Below are positions 32,703-42,712 of a stretch of 64,000 nt of DNA, in pieces. Source of the DNA: Novosphingobium sp. (lineage in GTDB: Bacteria; Pseudomonadota; Alphaproteobacteria; Sphingomonadales; Sphingomonadaceae); contig NZ_JAUYNB010000037.1 in assembly GCF_030699305.1 (NCBI RefSeq), positions 1 to 64,000 on the forward strand, given 5' to 3'. A program made the translations under genes and the position numbers. The notes beneath the pieces were generated by a model, which worked only from the letters and a program-made list of their open reading frames with translations, did not search any database and was not told where the DNA came from. Positions within the stretch are counted from its first letter, which is position 1. Every line of letters starts with the position of its first letter.

Positions 32703-33290
32703 TCAGTCGGCCAGATGGGCGAGGTCTTGCAGGCGCGGGCGATTGCGCAGCGCGATATGGCCGCGGGTGATCTCGATCAGGCCGTCGCGCTGGAACGCCC
32801 CCAACTGGCGGCTGATGACCGCGCGGGCAGAGCCGATCTCGGTTGCCAGCGCTTCGTGGGTGGCATCGATCATCATGCTGTCGCCCGCCATCCGCAGCAG
32901 TGCGCGGGCCAGCCGTTCGGTCACGCTGGACAGGGCAACGTCTTCCACCAGCCGCTCCAGATCGGCAAAGCGGGCGGCGACGGCGGTGAACAGGTGTTCG
33001 CGGAACGGGCTGTCCTCCGCCACCCGGCGGCGAAACTCGCCCGCCGGGATCACTTCCAGTTCCAGGTCAGTTTCGGCCACCCCTTCAGCAGAATAGCGGG
33101 TGTGATTGACCAGACAGCCAAAGGTTTGCAGGCAGATCTCACCCGGCCGGACGCGATAGAGCACGATCTCCCGGCCATTTTCAGCGGTCAGCGATACTTT
33201 GACCGAACCGGCGTGGACCAGCACGAACCCGGCGCATTCCGCCTCTGGCCGGAACAGCACCGTGCCTTGCGGGATGCGCAGTGCGCTCAT
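32703..33290 (-). CDS. Crp/Fnr-family transcriptional regulator
   Basis: A 195-residue regulator with a cNMP-type beta-barrel at about 1-110 and a winged HTH at about 140-190 (ALATEIGSARAVISRQLGAF). It has no N-terminal iron-sulfur cysteines; single Cys residues sit in the barrel (AECAGF, EICLQTFGCLVNH), which leaves a thiol or small-molecule sensing role open. Its start overlaps the amidase stop by 4 bp, and a DUF2892 gene follows. The target genes cannot be told from the sequence. Confidence 0.9.
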   Translation of the reverse strand: MSALRIPQGTVLFRPEAECAGFVLVHAGSVKVSLTAENGREIVLYRVRPGEICLQTFGCLVNHTRYSAEGVAETDLELEVIPAGEFRRRVAEDSPFREHLFTAVAARFADLERLVEDVALSSVTERLARALLRMAGDSMMIDATHEALATEIGSARAVISRQLGAFQRDGLIEITRGHIALRNRPRLQDLAHLAD

Positions 33291-34783
33291 TCACCCCACC
33301 GTTTCAAGGTGGCGACCGGAATGGCGGCGGTGCGCGCGCGTTCATAGGCGGCGCCGGCGTGGAGCACGGCCTTGTCCTGCCACTGCGCCCCCATGATCGA
33401 CAGGCCCACCGGCATCCCTTCAACGGCCCCCATCGGCACCGAAAGGTGCGGATAGCCGGCCACTGCGGCCAGCGAACCGGCCCCGATGCCCGGCAGGGCA
33501 CTGGCGCGGGTGACATAGTCGATCGGCCAGGCCGGGCCTTCGGTCGGCGTGACCAGCAGCGTCACCTGATGCTGGGCCAGCAGCTTGTCGATCCCGTCCT
33601 TGCCCGCCAGCCGCAGCGAATTTTCGCGCGCCTTGGCATAGGCCGCCCGGTCCGTCAGCTTGTCCGATCGTTCAAACGTTTCCTGCCCGAACCAGCGCAG
33701 TTCGGTGGCGGCATTGGCGGTGTTGAACGCGATCACGTCGGCCAGCGAACGCACCGGCGGATTGCCCGGCAGCCCCGCCAGATAGGCCGTCAGATCGTGC
33801 TTGAGTTCATAAAACAGCACCAGCCCTTCATCGCGGAACAGGGCGTTGTCCCATTCAAACGGCACCTCGACCAGCACCGCCCCGGCGGCGGTCAGGTCCG
33901 CCAGCGCAGAATCGAACACCGCCAGCACCCGCGCGTCGTTACCGGCCTGTTTGCGCAGCACCCCGATCCGCACGCCCGCCAGACTGGCAGCCTCGATCCC
34001 GGCGGCAAAATCCCCGGCATGCAGGTCCGCGCGGGCGGTGGCGGGATCAAGCGGATCGGACCCGGCCATGGCGCTGACCAGCAGCGCGGCGTCCCGGACC
34101 GTGGTGGTCATCGGCCCAGGCGTGTCCTGGCTGTGGCTGATCGGCACGATATGGGTGCGGCTGATCAGGCCGACGGTGGGCTTGAACCCGACGATCCCGT
34201 GGACGCTGGCAGGGCAGGTGATCGAACCGTCGGTTTCGGTCCCGATTGCGGCCCACGCCATCCCCGCCGCAATCGCCGCGCCGCTGCCGCTGGATGATCC
34301 GCACGGGTTGCGGTCAATCGCATGGGGGTTGCGGGTCTGCCCGCCGACCGCGCTCCACCCCGATTGCGAATTGGGGGAGCGGATGTTGGCCCATTCGGAC
34401 AAGTTGGTCTTGCCCAGGATCACCACGCCCCGTTCGCGCAGCCGCGCGACCAGCGGCGCATCGCGCCCGGTCACGTTGTCCTTCAGTGCCAGTGAGCCAG
34501 CAGTGGTGGGCATCGGATCGGCGGTTTCGATGTTGTCCTTGAACAAGACCGCCTTGCCCGCCAGCGCTCCGGCCATGCCTTGCGCGATCTGCGCCTGTTT
34601 CAGGGCGTCGGGGTTGATCGCGATGACCGCGCCAATCGCCGGGCCGGTGTCATCCACCGCCTCGATCCGCTGGAGATAGGCTGAAACCTGCCCGGTGGGC
34701 GTGGACAGATCGCTGCGCGGTACCACCGGCAGCGCCGCGCAGCCGGACAACACAGCCAGCAACGGCAGGATATGATAACGCAT
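33287..34783 (-). CDS. Amidase-signature family protein, predicted lipoprotein
   Basis: A 498-residue amidase. The N-terminus is a lipoprotein signal with lipobox LSGC near residue 15. The catalytic Ser-cisSer-Lys set is visible: Lys in VLFKDNIET near 95, and GSSSGSGAAIAAGMAWAAIG near 165-185. Enzymes of this family hydrolyse amides of many kinds; the substrate is unknown. It is the first gene of a leftward operon with the Crp/Fnr regulator (4-bp overlap). Secretion to the periplasmic side is expected. Confidence 0.92.
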   Translation of the reverse strand: MRYHILPLLAVLSGCAALPVVPRSDLSTPTGQVSAYLQRIEAVDDTGPAIGAVIAINPDALKQAQIAQGMAGALAGKAVLFKDNIETADPMPTTAGSLALKDNVTGRDAPLVARLRERGVVILGKTNLSEWANIRSPNSQSGWSAVGGQTRNPHAIDRNPCGSSSGSGAAIAAGMAWAAIGTETDGSITCPASVHGIVGFKPTVGLISRTHIVPISHSQDTPGPMTTTVRDAALLVSAMAGSDPLDPATARADLHAGDFAAGIEAASLAGVRIGVLRKQAGNDARVLAVFDSALADLTAAGAVLVEVPFEWDNALFRDEGLVLFYELKHDLTAYLAGLPGNPPVRSLADVIAFNTANAATELRWFGQETFERSDKLTDRAAYAKARENSLRLAGKDGIDKLLAQHQVTLLVTPTEGPAWPIDYVTRASALPGIGAGSLAAVAGYPHLSVPMGAVEGMPVGLSIMGAQWQDKAVLHAGAAYERARTAAIPVATLKRWGE

Positions 34784-34954
34784 CGGACGCCCCCTTGTCT
34801 GGGGTGCAGGCTAGTTTGCCGTCGGCGCGGTGTCGAGCAGTCGATTGGACGATCTCCGCCCGGTCAGCCGGGAACCGCGTGAGACAATCGGTTAACGCCC
34901 TTGAACATCGGCGCGACAGGGACGACATAGGCAGGCCAATCAACGAGGAAACCC

Positions 34955-35647
34955 ATGATCGATCTGTTCGGTTCGCCCAGCGCCCAAGGCAAGTTCACCC
35001 GCGACCCCATTACCGGTGCGCTCATCCCGATGGTGGTCGAACAGTCCAGCCGCGGCGAACGTAGCTTTGACATCTATTCGCGCCTGCTGCGTGAACGGAT
35101 CATTTTCGTGACCGGTGAGGTCGAGGACCATATGGCCTCGGTCATCGTCGCGCAGTTGCTGTTCCTGGAATCGGAAAATCCTAGCAAGGATATTTCGATG
35201 TACATCAACTCGCCGGGCGGCGTCGTCACGGCGGGTCTGGCGATCCATGACACGATGCAATACATCCGCCCGCGCGTGTCGACCGTGTGCATCGGTCAGG
35301 CCTGTTCGATGGGCAGCTTCCTGCTGGCGGCAGGCGAACCGGGGATGCGCATTGCGCTGCCGCAGGCGCGGATCATGATCCACCAGCCGTCTGGCGGCGC
35401 GCGCGGCATGGCCAGCGACATCGAAATCCAGGCCCGCGAAATCCTGCGGCTGCGCAAGCGGCTGAACGAGCTTTATGCCAAGTATACCGGCAAGGGCCTG
35501 GAAGAGATCGAAGCCGCCGTGGACCGCGACAACTGGCTCGACGCGAACGAGGCGCTGGCGTTTGGTCTGGTCGACAAGGTGTTTGAAGCACGTCCGGATA
35601 GCGATGCGGTGGGCATCCAGTCTGGCACGGGCGGCGCGCCGGACTGA
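34955..35647 (+). CDS. clpP: ATP-dependent Clp protease proteolytic subunit
   Basis: A 230-residue ClpP. The catalytic Ser is in the [12 protein letters not shown] motif near 115, His in [10 protein letters not shown] near 140, and Asp near 190; MYINSPGG near 84 is the substrate-groove segment. It forms a double heptamer with ClpX, encoded next. A sequence CTTGAA at 34900-34905 could be a heat-shock sigma -35 box, but no convincing -10 follows. The N-terminus is standard for alphaproteobacteria. Confidence 0.97.
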   Translation: MIDLFGSPSAQGKFTRDPITGALIPMVVEQSSRGERSFDIYSRLLRERIIFVTGEVEDHMASVIVAQLLFLESENPSKDISMYINSPGGVVTAGLAIHDTMQYIRPRVSTVCIGQACSMGSFLLAAGEPGMRIALPQARIMIHQPSGGARGMASDIEIQAREILRLRKRLNELYAKYTGKGLEEIEAAVDRDNWLDANEALAFGLVDKVFEARPDSDAVGIQSGTGGAPD

Positions 35648-35666
35648 ACCGAGCGGTAACCCCGAC

Positions 35667-35698
35667 GCGGCACGGTAACGATTCGTCCACCGTGCCGC
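35667..35698 (+). terminator. Hairpin between clpP and clpX
   Basis: Perfect 10-bp arms GCGGCACGGT (35667-35676) and ACCGTGCCGC (35689-35698) around 12 nt, 20 bp after the clpP stop. It has no T tract, so partial termination or mRNA protection is more likely than full termination. Confidence 0.55.
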
Positions 35699-35807
35699 TT
35701 CAGGTGACCGCAATATGACACGCGCTACGGCGCAGGATTGAAAATTGAACGCGCCGGGCTACACTCCGGGGCGAGTCCCTTCCGGGCGAGGGGCATTAGG
35801 AAAGCGC

Positions 35808-37064
35808 ATGACCAAACTGACCGGATCTGACGCCAAGAGCACGCTGTATTGCAGCTTCTGCGGCAAATCGCAGCACGAAGTGCGCAAGCTGATTGCCGGC
35901 CCGACGGTGTTCATCTGTGATGAATGCGTTGAACTGTGCAACGACATCATCCGCGAAGAGACCAAAGCGGGCATCGCCGGCAAGAAGGACGGCGGCGTTC
36001 CCACCCCGATGGACATCTTCGAAACACTGAACGATTACGTGATCGGGCAGGACCGGGCGAAGCGCGTGCTGTCGGTGGCGGTGCACAACCACTACAAGCG
36101 CCTCAAGCACAGCGGCAAGGGCGGCGAAGTTGAACTGTCGAAGTCCAACATCCTGCTGGTCGGGCCGACCGGGTGCGGCAAGACGCTGCTGGCGCAGACC
36201 CTGGCCAAGACGTTCGACGTGCCCTTCACGATGGCCGACGCCACGACGCTGACCGAAGCGGGCTATGTCGGCGAAGATGTCGAAAACATCATCCTCAAGC
36301 TGCTCCAGGCCAGCGACTACAACGTCGAGAAGGCGCAGCACGGGATCGTCTATATCGACGAGATCGACAAGATCAGCCGCAAGGCGGAAAACCCCAGCAT
36401 CACCCGCGACGTGTCGGGCGAAGGCGTGCAGCAGGCCCTGCTCAAGCTGATGGAAGGCACCACCGCCAGCGTGCCTCCGCAGGGCGGGCGCAAGCATCCG
36501 CAGCAGGAGTTCCTGCAAGTGGACACCACCAACATCCTGTTCATCTGCGGCGGGGCGTTTGCGGGGCTGGAAAAGATCATCTCCGACCGGCTGCAAAAGC
36601 GCTCGATCGGGTTCGGCGCGCATGTGGCCGATCCGGAAAAGCGCAAAGTCGGCGAACTGCTGCAAAAGGCTGAGCCGGAAGATCTGCTGAAGTTCGGCCT
36701 GATCCCCGAATTCGTCGGCCGTCTGCCGGTGATCGCCACGCTGGAAGACCTCGACATCGAGGCGCTGGTCCAGATCCTGCGCGAACCGAAGAACGCGCTG
36801 ATCAAGCAATATGCCAAGCTGTTCGAACTGGAAGACGTCACGCTGACGTTTACCGACGACGCGCTGGAAGCGATCGCGAAAAAGGCGATCGACCGGAAAA
36901 CCGGCGCACGCGGGCTGCGCTCGATCGTCGAAGGGCTGCTGCTCGACACGATGTTCGATATCCCGACCGAAACGGACATCGCCGAAGTGGTGGTGGACAA
37001 GGACGTGGTCGAAGGGCGCAAGGAGCCGATCCGCGTGGTGAAGGCCCAGGAAGAGGCGGCTTGA
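35808..37064 (+). CDS. clpX: ATP-dependent Clp protease ATP-binding subunit ClpX
   Basis: A 418-residue AAA+ unfoldase. An N-terminal C4 zinc domain ([11 protein letters not shown] near 15, then CDECVELC near 38) is followed by Walker [13 protein letters not shown] near 118 and Walker [10 protein letters not shown] near 183, with the GYVGEDVE pore loop near 150. It feeds substrates to ClpP. The ATG at 35808 gives the canonical [19 protein letters not shown] start. A short stem-loop (37053-37073) overlaps the stop codon. Confidence 0.97.
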   Translation: MTKLTGSDAKSTLYCSFCGKSQHEVRKLIAGPTVFICDECVELCNDIIREETKAGIAGKKDGGVPTPMDIFETLNDYVIGQDRAKRVLSVAVHNHYKRLKHSGKGGEVELSKSNILLVGPTGCGKTLLAQTLAKTFDVPFTMADATTLTEAGYVGEDVENIILKLLQASDYNVEKAQHGIVYIDEIDKISRKAENPSITRDVSGEGVQQALLKLMEGTTASVPPQGGRKHPQQEFLQVDTTNILFICGGAFAGLEKIISDRLQKRSIGFGAHVADPEKRKVGELLQKAEPEDLLKFGLIPEFVGRLPVIATLEDLDIEALVQILREPKNALIKQYAKLFELEDVTLTFTDDALEAIAKKAIDRKTGARGLRSIVEGLLLDTMFDIPTETDIAEVVVDKDVVEGRKEPIRVVKAQEEAA

Positions 37065-37110
37065 CGCCGCCTCGACCGTCCACGGCGGCCACCCGCTAAA
37101 ACCCGGCGCT

Positions 37111-37596
37111 TCAGTTTTTCTGGCTGAACATCACTTCGCCGTCACGCTTGACGATCATTTCGGTCTGCTTGCTGCGCCACAGCAGCCATGTTTCACCCTG
37201 CCGGACCCAGGTGTCGGTCGACGTGACTTCCAGTTCCATTTTGGCATCGCTGCCGGGGCGGGTCATCCCGGCGCTCAGCTTCTGCTCGACCGTGGCGAGC
37301 GGGCCATTGACCGTGGCGGCCAGAACTTCGGTGGCGAACGAGGGCGATGCGCCGCCCGGCATCCGGCCTGTGCGTTCCAGCATGGCATCGGCGTTCTGCA
37401 CTTCGCCGCGAATATCGGTCAACTCGTATCCCGGCGCCAGGATCGCGCGGGCGGTGGCCGTGTCCTTCGCCTGAAGCGCGGTGCGCAGTTCAGTATAGCG
37501 GGCCTGGAACAGGGGCTTGTGGTCATCCTGAGCAAGAGCGGGGGCGGTGATGGCAACCGTGGCAAGGCCGGCGGCCAGCCAGAAACGTGAAGTCAT
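37111..37596 (-). CDS. Secreted DUF4440/NTF2-like protein
   Basis: A 161-residue protein with a clear signal peptide ending AQ-DDHK near residue 23. The rest reads as an NTF2-like fold: [29 protein letters not shown] near 40, and a C-terminal strand [23 protein letters not shown]4440 proteins are small, function varied or unknown. The ATG at 37596 is chosen because it opens the signal peptide. It is 26 bp downstream of the CDF transporter on the same strand. Confidence 0.82.
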   Translation of the reverse strand: MTSRFWLAAGLATVAITAPALAQDDHKPLFQARYTELRTALQAKDTATARAILAPGYELTDIRGEVQNADAMLERTGRMPGGASPSFATEVLAATVNGPLATVEQKLSAGMTRPGSDAKMELEVTSTDTWVRQGETWLLWRSKQTEMIVKRDGEVMFSQKN

Positions 37597-37622
37597 TCCA
37601 GGATCCTTATGCAACCTTCCGG

Positions 37623-38576
37623 CTAATGTGGGTGGTGGCGGACCAATGCGCAATCGGCGGCGCTGCATTCGATCTGGATCGTCGCGTGATCGATCCGGTG
37701 ACCGTGCGCCAGCACTTCACCCAGTTCGCGCAGGAACGCATCGCCGGGATGGCCACCCGGCATCACGAGGTGCGCGGTCAGCGCGGTTTCGGTCGTGCTC
37801 ATCGGCCAGATGTGCAGATCGTGCAGCGCGGTCACACCGGGTTGTTCCAGCAGGACCGCGCGCACCGCCGCTTCATCGATGTGGCGCGGTACCGCCAGCA
37901 GGCCCATGCGGACCGCATCGCGCAGCAAATCCCAGCTGGTCCAGCCCAGCCCGACGGTGATGATCAGGCTGGCCACCGGGTCGATCCAGCTCAGTCCCGT
38001 CAGCAGGATCGCGAGGCCGGCAAACACCACGCTGGCCGAAACCACTGCGTCGGCCAGCAGGTGCAGGAACGCCGCGCGCAAGTTCAGGTCGCCCTTGCTG
38101 CCGCGCATGAACAGCAGCGCAGAACCCAGGTTGATCGCGATGCCCACGGCCGCCACGATCATCATGATCCCGCCCGCCACCGGTTGCGGATCGAACAGCC
38201 GGCGGAGCGTTTCGACCAGCACCGCGCCCAGCGCAAACCACAGCAGCGCCGCATTGGCGATCGCCGCGAGGATCGAGGTGTTCTTGAAGCCGTAAGTATA
38301 GCGCTCAGGCGCAGGCCGCGCCGCCAGGACGCTGGCCCCCCACGCCAGCAGCAGCGACAGGACATCGCCCAGGTTGTGTCCGGCGTCCGCCAGCAACGCG
38401 GTCGATCCGCTGATGTATCCGGCAATGACTTCGGCCACCACGAACGCGGCATTCAGCGTCACCGCGATGGCGAACGCGGGGCCGTGATTGCCGGGCGGCG
38501 GGTGGTGGTGATGGCCTAGCCCCGGCACGGATGCGTGCGGATTGTCATCCGCGTGGTGATGGTGGATCGCAGCCAA
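37623..38576 (-). CDS. Cation diffusion facilitator (zinc/cobalt-type efflux transporter)
   Basis: A 317-residue CDF protein with six transmembrane helices and a C-terminal cytoplasmic metal-binding domain. Transport-site ligands HNLGD (TM2) and HLLAD (TM5) are present, and His-rich stretches (HHHHADD, GHHHHPPP) at the N-terminus bind metal. It exports Zn or a related divalent metal by proton exchange. I prefer the TTG start at 38576, which has an AAGGGG ribosome site 6 bp upstream; the frame is open to a TTG at 38624, which would add 16 residues. Confidence 0.92.
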   Translation of the reverse strand: MAAIHHHHADDNPHASVPGLGHHHHPPPGNHGPAFAIAVTLNAAFVVAEVIAGYISGSTALLADAGHNLGDVLSLLLAWGASVLAARPAPERYTYGFKNTSILAAIANAALLWFALGAVLVETLRRLFDPQPVAGGIMMIVAAVGIAINLGSALLFMRGSKGDLNLRAAFLHLLADAVVSASVVFAGLAILLTGLSWIDPVASLIITVGLGWTSWDLLRDAVRMGLLAVPRHIDEAAVRAVLLEQPGVTALHDLHIWPMSTTETALTAHLVMPGGHPGDAFLRELGEVLAHGHRIDHATIQIECSAADCALVRHHPH

Positions 38577-38905
38577 GTTAAGCCCCTTCGCCGCCAGCGT
38601 TGCACAAATACCGCAGTGCAGCAAGAATCGTCGCGAGCGGCACTTGCCCCGCAGTTTGGAAAAGCACGGATCGGACTGCCTTTGCGCACGATCATTACGT
38701 CATGCAGGCGTGTCGCGAAATGACGTTTCAGGATTGCCGAATTTCCCGCCAATCCGGGGGTCGTGGTCGTCACATAACTGTAACATTGGGGGTGTCTAGC
38801 CACCCCGCAGCGCCTGTATGAGCGTCGCCAGACCGCGCCTATCTGCGATTCGCGGAGCGGCTGTCCTGCCAGTTTCAGTGTTCCATAACAGGGATTTACC
38901 TCGCC

Positions 38906-41605
38906 ATGCGTCTCAACATTGCCCTGACTGCCGCCACCAGTGGCCTTGCCATCGGTGTCGCCGCTCTTGCCACCCCGGCGTTCGCCCAGTCGGTCGGTTC
39001 CGTCGATTTCGAAAAGGAAATCATCGTTACCGGGACCCGCAGCGGCACCCAGGAAGTTGGCGGCGTGTCCGCTCCCGACACGTCGAAGGCCAAGGCCGTT
39101 CTGACGGCCGAGAATATCCAGCGCCAGAACCCCGGCCAGACCATTCTGGACACGATCAACCAGATCCCGGGCGTGAACTTCCAGAACAACGACGCTTACG
39201 GTTCGGCGGGCGGCACGCTCTCGATCCGCGGGTTCTCGTCCGACCGCATCAGCCTGACGTTTGACGGTGTGCCGCTGAACGATTCGGGCAACTATGCGAT
39301 CTATTCGAACCAGCAGATCGACCCGGAACTGATCGAACAGGTCAACGTCAACCTGGGCACCACCGATGTTGACAGCCCGACCGCTTCGGCCGTTGGCGGC
39401 ACCGTCAACCTGCGCTCGAAGAAGCCGGATCACGACATGGGCATCATGCTGTCGGGTTCGGCCGGTGAGTTCGACTTCATGCGCATCTTCGTGAAGGTGG
39501 AAACCGGCGATCTGACCGAAAGCGGCCTGCGGGCGTTCGCGTCGGCCAGCCGCGCGACCAACGACAACCCGTTCAACAACTATGGCAAGGTTGCCAAGCA
39601 GCAGTACAACGCGAAGATCTATCAGCCGCTGGGCGGCGACGATTTCTTCTCGCTGTCGGGCCACTACAACCAGAACCGCAACAACTTCTTCGGTTCGCTG
39701 CCGCTGCGCACCGACACCACGCAGAGCATTGCCAACCAGACCGGCCGCAATGCCGGCCCGCTGTCGGGCAACCGCTTTCCGATCACCAAGCTGGAACGCT
39801 TCTACACCATCAACGCACCCTGCATGATCCCCGATGGCGTCAACGGCACGGCACAGGCGGCCAGCAACTGCGGCACCGAATTCGATCGGCGCTACAACCC
39901 GTCGAACACCGGCAACGTCCGCGCCCAGCTGCGTCTGACGCTGGCTGACAACCTGATCCTCAACGTTGAGCCGAGCTATCAGTATGTGAAGGCCAACGGC
40001 GGCGGCACCGTGACCGGCGAAGAGGGCCTGCGCGACATCAACCCGGCTGGCGGCACCGCCAACCTGGCAGCCTGCCGGACCACGCCGACCAGCGCGACCA
40101 ACAACTGCGTTACCGGCTATATCGGCGGTCGTCCGTATTTCGGCCGTGACATCAACGGCGATGGCGACATGCTCGACAGCGTCACCGTGCTGGCCCCCAG
40201 CCAGACCCAGACGCACCGCATCGGTGTGATCGCCGGTCTGCGGTACGAAATGGACGAATCCAACACGCTGCGCCTGACCTACACGTTCGACCGTGCGCGT
40301 CACCGCCAGACCGGTGAAGTCGGGATGGTGGCCTATACGGGTGAGCCGCTCGACGTGTTCCCGGTCAACGCCGGGCTCAAGGATTCGACTGGTGCCATCC
40401 TGCAAAAGCGTGATCGCCTGTCCTATGCGGTGCTGCATCAGGTGTCGGGTGAATATCGCGGCCAGTTCATGGATGATCGCCTGACCGTGACCGCCGGGGT
40501 GCGTGCCCCGTTCTTCCGCCGCGATCTGAACCAGAACTGCTTCACCACCTCGGCGGGCGGGTTCCTGGACTGCTTCGGCACCAACAGCGCGCTCAATTCA
40601 GCCTATGCCACGCTGAACCCGGCCGTCAGCGGTCCGCAACAGCGCGTGTTCAACTTCAGCAAGATCCTGCCGAACGTCGGGTTCACCTATCGCGTGGTCG
40701 ATGACCTGAGCGTGTTCGCGAACTTCTCGCAGGGCCTGTCGGTTCCGGGCACGGACAGCCTTTACAACGCGTTCTACTTCGCGCCGGGCACCGCCGGAAC
40801 CAAGCCGCTGCCGGAAACCACCGACAACTTCGATCTGGGCCTGCGCTATCGCTCGGGCAAGATCCAGGCGTCGGTCTCTGGTTACTACAACCAGTTCCGC
40901 AACCGCCTTGCCAGCGCCTATGATCCGGTGCTGGACCAGAACGTCTATCGCAACCTGGGCAACGTGAAGAAGTATGGCGTGGACGGCTATGTCGCCTATC
41001 AGCCGGCTGACTTCCTGACGCTCTATGCGTTCGGCAGCGTGATGAAGTCGGAAATTCGCGACAACATCGTGATCGGTGAAAACACCGATGGCTCGCCGAT
41101 CTATGCCCCGACCGCGGGCAAGCGCGAAGCGGGCGCGCCGAAGTACAGCTGGGGCGGCACCGTGCGCGGCAAGTTCGGCCCGATGGAAATCGGCCTGACT
41201 GCCAAGCGCACCGGCGAACGCTATGTCTATGACACCAACGAAGCCACCTTCCAGGGCTCGTTCGTGCCGCTGGGCGCGAAGACCAGCACCGGCCTGACGC
41301 CGTCGCTGAGCAATGCGCAGTCTGCTGCCACCGGCCAGATCTATGGCGCGACGGCTGCGGCCTACTGGCTGGTCAACCTCGACATGCGCCTCAGCCTCGA
41401 AGGGCTGGGCCTGAACGACCAGACCTATCTGCAGCTGAACGTCTACAACCTGACCGACAGCTTCTACGTCGGCGGCTTCGGCGGCGGTCTGGTGCAGTCG
41501 AACACCTTCAACCGCACCACGGGTGTGTCGTCCTACGGCTCGCCGGGCTTCGTCCAGATCGGCGCTCCGCGCACGGTCAGCGGCACGGTGGTGTTCAAGT
41601 TCTGA
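38906..41605 (+). CDS. TonB-dependent outer-membrane receptor
   Basis: An 899-residue receptor with a signal peptide (about 1-28), a TonB-box-like segment EIIVTGTRSG near 38-47, a plug domain at about 60-190 (ILDTINQIPGV, SIRGFSSDR), and a 22-strand barrel ending in the aromatic terminus VVFKF. The ligand is unknown; iron-chelate and sugar transport are both common in this group. It is divergent from the CDF transporter across 329 bp, which hold no other gene that I can recognise. A strong terminator follows. Confidence 0.93.
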   Translation: MRLNIALTAATSGLAIGVAALATPAFAQSVGSVDFEKEIIVTGTRSGTQEVGGVSAPDTSKAKAVLTAENIQRQNPGQTILDTINQIPGVNFQNNDAYGSAGGTLSIRGFSSDRISLTFDGVPLNDSGNYAIYSNQQIDPELIEQVNVNLGTTDVDSPTASAVGGTVNLRSKKPDHDMGIMLSGSAGEFDFMRIFVKVETGDLTESGLRAFASASRATNDNPFNNYGKVAKQQYNAKIYQPLGGDDFFSLSGHYNQNRNNFFGSLPLRTDTTQSIANQTGRNAGPLSGNRFPITKLERFYTINAPCMIPDGVNGTAQAASNCGTEFDRRYNPSNTGNVRAQLRLTLADNLILNVEPSYQYVKANGGGTVTGEEGLRDINPAGGTANLAACRTTPTSATNNCVTGYIGGRPYFGRDINGDGDMLDSVTVLAPSQTQTHRIGVIAGLRYEMDESNTLRLTYTFDRARHRQTGEVGMVAYTGEPLDVFPVNAGLKDSTGAILQKRDRLSYAVLHQVSGEYRGQFMDDRLTVTAGVRAPFFRRDLNQNCFTTSAGGFLDCFGTNSALNSAYATLNPAVSGPQQRVFNFSKILPNVGFTYRVVDDLSVFANFSQGLSVPGTDSLYNAFYFAPGTAGTKPLPETTDNFDLGLRYRSGKIQASVSGYYNQFRNRLASAYDPVLDQNVYRNLGNVKKYGVDGYVAYQPADFLTLYAFGSVMKSEIRDNIVIGENTDGSPIYAPTAGKREAGAPKYSWGGTVRGKFGPMEIGLTAKRTGERYVYDTNEATFQGSFVPLGAKTSTGLTPSLSNAQSAATGQIYGATAAAYWLVNLDMRLSLEGLGLNDQTYLQLNVYNLTDSFYVGGFGGGLVQSNTFNRTTGVSSYGSPGFVQIGAPRTVSGTVVFKF

Positions 41606-41637
41606 TCCCGCCGGGACCGGAACCAACCCAATGCGAA

Positions 41638-41666
41638 GGGGCGGCACTGCGGTGCTGCCCCTTTTT
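41638..41666 (+). terminator. Rho-independent terminator after the TonB receptor
   Basis: GGGGCGGCAC (41638-41647) pairs with GTGCTGCCCC (41652-41661) with one G-T pair around TGCG, followed by five T residues. It lies 33 bp after the stop. Confidence 0.88.
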
Positions 41667-41711
41667 GTTTGTGCGCTTGCGGCGCGGGTGCGCGCGACAT
41701 ACGAATGGTAA

Positions 41712-41972
41712 ATGGCTGATTCGTGGATGTTCTTGCTGGCTTACCTGGCCGTAATCATTGCCGGGCCTGTGCTGAATCAGCGCAGGCGCCGGAATCATGC
41801 CCGGCGGTTGGCAGAGTTGCAGAGCGGTGCTGCGGAGCGCTTCATGGAGGAGCGTCGCTCGCTCGAGGCCTATCCCCCGCGCAGCAAACGGGCCGAATGG
41901 GTTCTGTTCGGCCTGATGCTGGCGCTGTGGCTGGTGCTGGTGGCCATCAAGCTTGGCGATCCAGGCAGCTAA
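41712..41972 (+). CDS. Small membrane protein of unknown function
   Basis: An 86-residue protein with two hydrophobic helices, FLLAYLAVIIAGPVL (about 7-21) and VLFGLMLALWLVLVAIKL (about 63-80), joined by a basic, charged loop (QRRRRNHARRLAEL). I do not recognise the family. It ends 3 bp from the convergent mtgA stop. GC and codon use match the core genes, supporting a real gene. Confidence 0.65.
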   Translation: MADSWMFLLAYLAVIIAGPVLNQRRRRNHARRLAELQSGAAERFMEERRSLEAYPPRSKRAEWVLFGLMLALWLVLVAIKLGDPGS

Positions 41973-41975
41973 CGT

Positions 41976-42701
41976 TCAGTCGTAAACGCAGGCGTCCAGC
42001 GCTTCGTTGCGGACCACGCTGCTGCGTGCGGCGATGGCGTTGCCGTGGCGGCGGGTGAAGCCGGTGGCGCCGGTGACGGCGCGGCGCTTGGGCGCGGGCA
42101 GGGCGGCGGCGATGCGGGCGGCTTCGACCCGGCTCAGGCGGGCGGCACCCTTGTTGTAATAGCGCTGCGCCCCCGCTTCGACGCCGTAGGTGCCGATCCC
42201 GGTTTCCGCGACGTTGAGGTACACTTCCATGATCCGGCGCTTGCCCCAGATGTGTTCGATCAGGAAGGTGAACCACACTTCCAGCCCTTTGCGGGCATAG
42301 CGGGTCCAGCCGGTGCCTTGCCACAGGAACACGTTCTTGGCGGTCTGCTGGCTGATGGTGGAACCGCCGCGCAGGCGGCCGCCCCTGGCGTTGCGCTCCA
42401 TCGCCTGTTCGATCGCTTCGGCGTCAAAGCCGTTGTGCGCACAGAACTTCGCGTCCTCGCCCGCGATCACCGCGGCGACCATGTTGCGGTCAATCCGGCT
42501 GAGCGGTTCCCAGTCCCTGGTAAAACCGTTGGGGTCAGCGATCATGGTCACGGTGATCGGCACCGGCACCCATTTGTAGATCACGGTCAGGCCCACGCTG
42601 ATGACCAGGAACCAGATGATCGCGCGGCCCAGAATCCAGCCCGCGCGATAGGCCATGCCCTGACTGGCGCGGGGGCGGGATGGTTTCAGGAAGCGCAGCA
42701 T
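41976..42701 (-). CDS. mtgA: Monofunctional peptidoglycan glycosyltransferase MtgA
   Basis: A 241-residue GT51 enzyme with one N-terminal transmembrane helix (about 28-46, AIIWFLVISVGLTVIYKW). Catalytic Glu is in VIAGEDAKFCAHNGFD near 78, and RGGSTISQQTAKNVFLW near 112-128 is the family signature. It polymerises glycan strands from lipid II in the periplasm. It lacks a transpeptidase domain, as expected for MtgA. A MarR-family gene lies 12 bp upstream on the same strand. Confidence 0.95.
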   Translation of the reverse strand: MLRFLKPSRPRASQGMAYRAGWILGRAIIWFLVISVGLTVIYKWVPVPITVTMIADPNGFTRDWEPLSRIDRNMVAAVIAGEDAKFCAHNGFDAEAIEQAMERNARGGRLRGGSTISQQTAKNVFLWQGTGWTRYARKGLEVWFTFLIEHIWGKRRIMEVYLNVAETGIGTYGVEAGAQRYYNKGAARLSRVEAARIAAALPAPKRRAVTGATGFTRRHGNAIAARSSVVRNEALDACVYD

Positions 42702-42712
42702 CGGGCCGTGGC

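Noticed and set aside
34900..34935. Heat-shock (sigma-32) promoter for clpP
   Set aside because: CTTGAA matches a -35 box, but no CCCCAT-like -10 is found at the proper distance.
38516..40438. A 640-residue minus-strand frame over the TonB receptor
   Set aside because: It is antisense to a signal-peptide-bearing receptor with all family motifs and has no recognisable domain.
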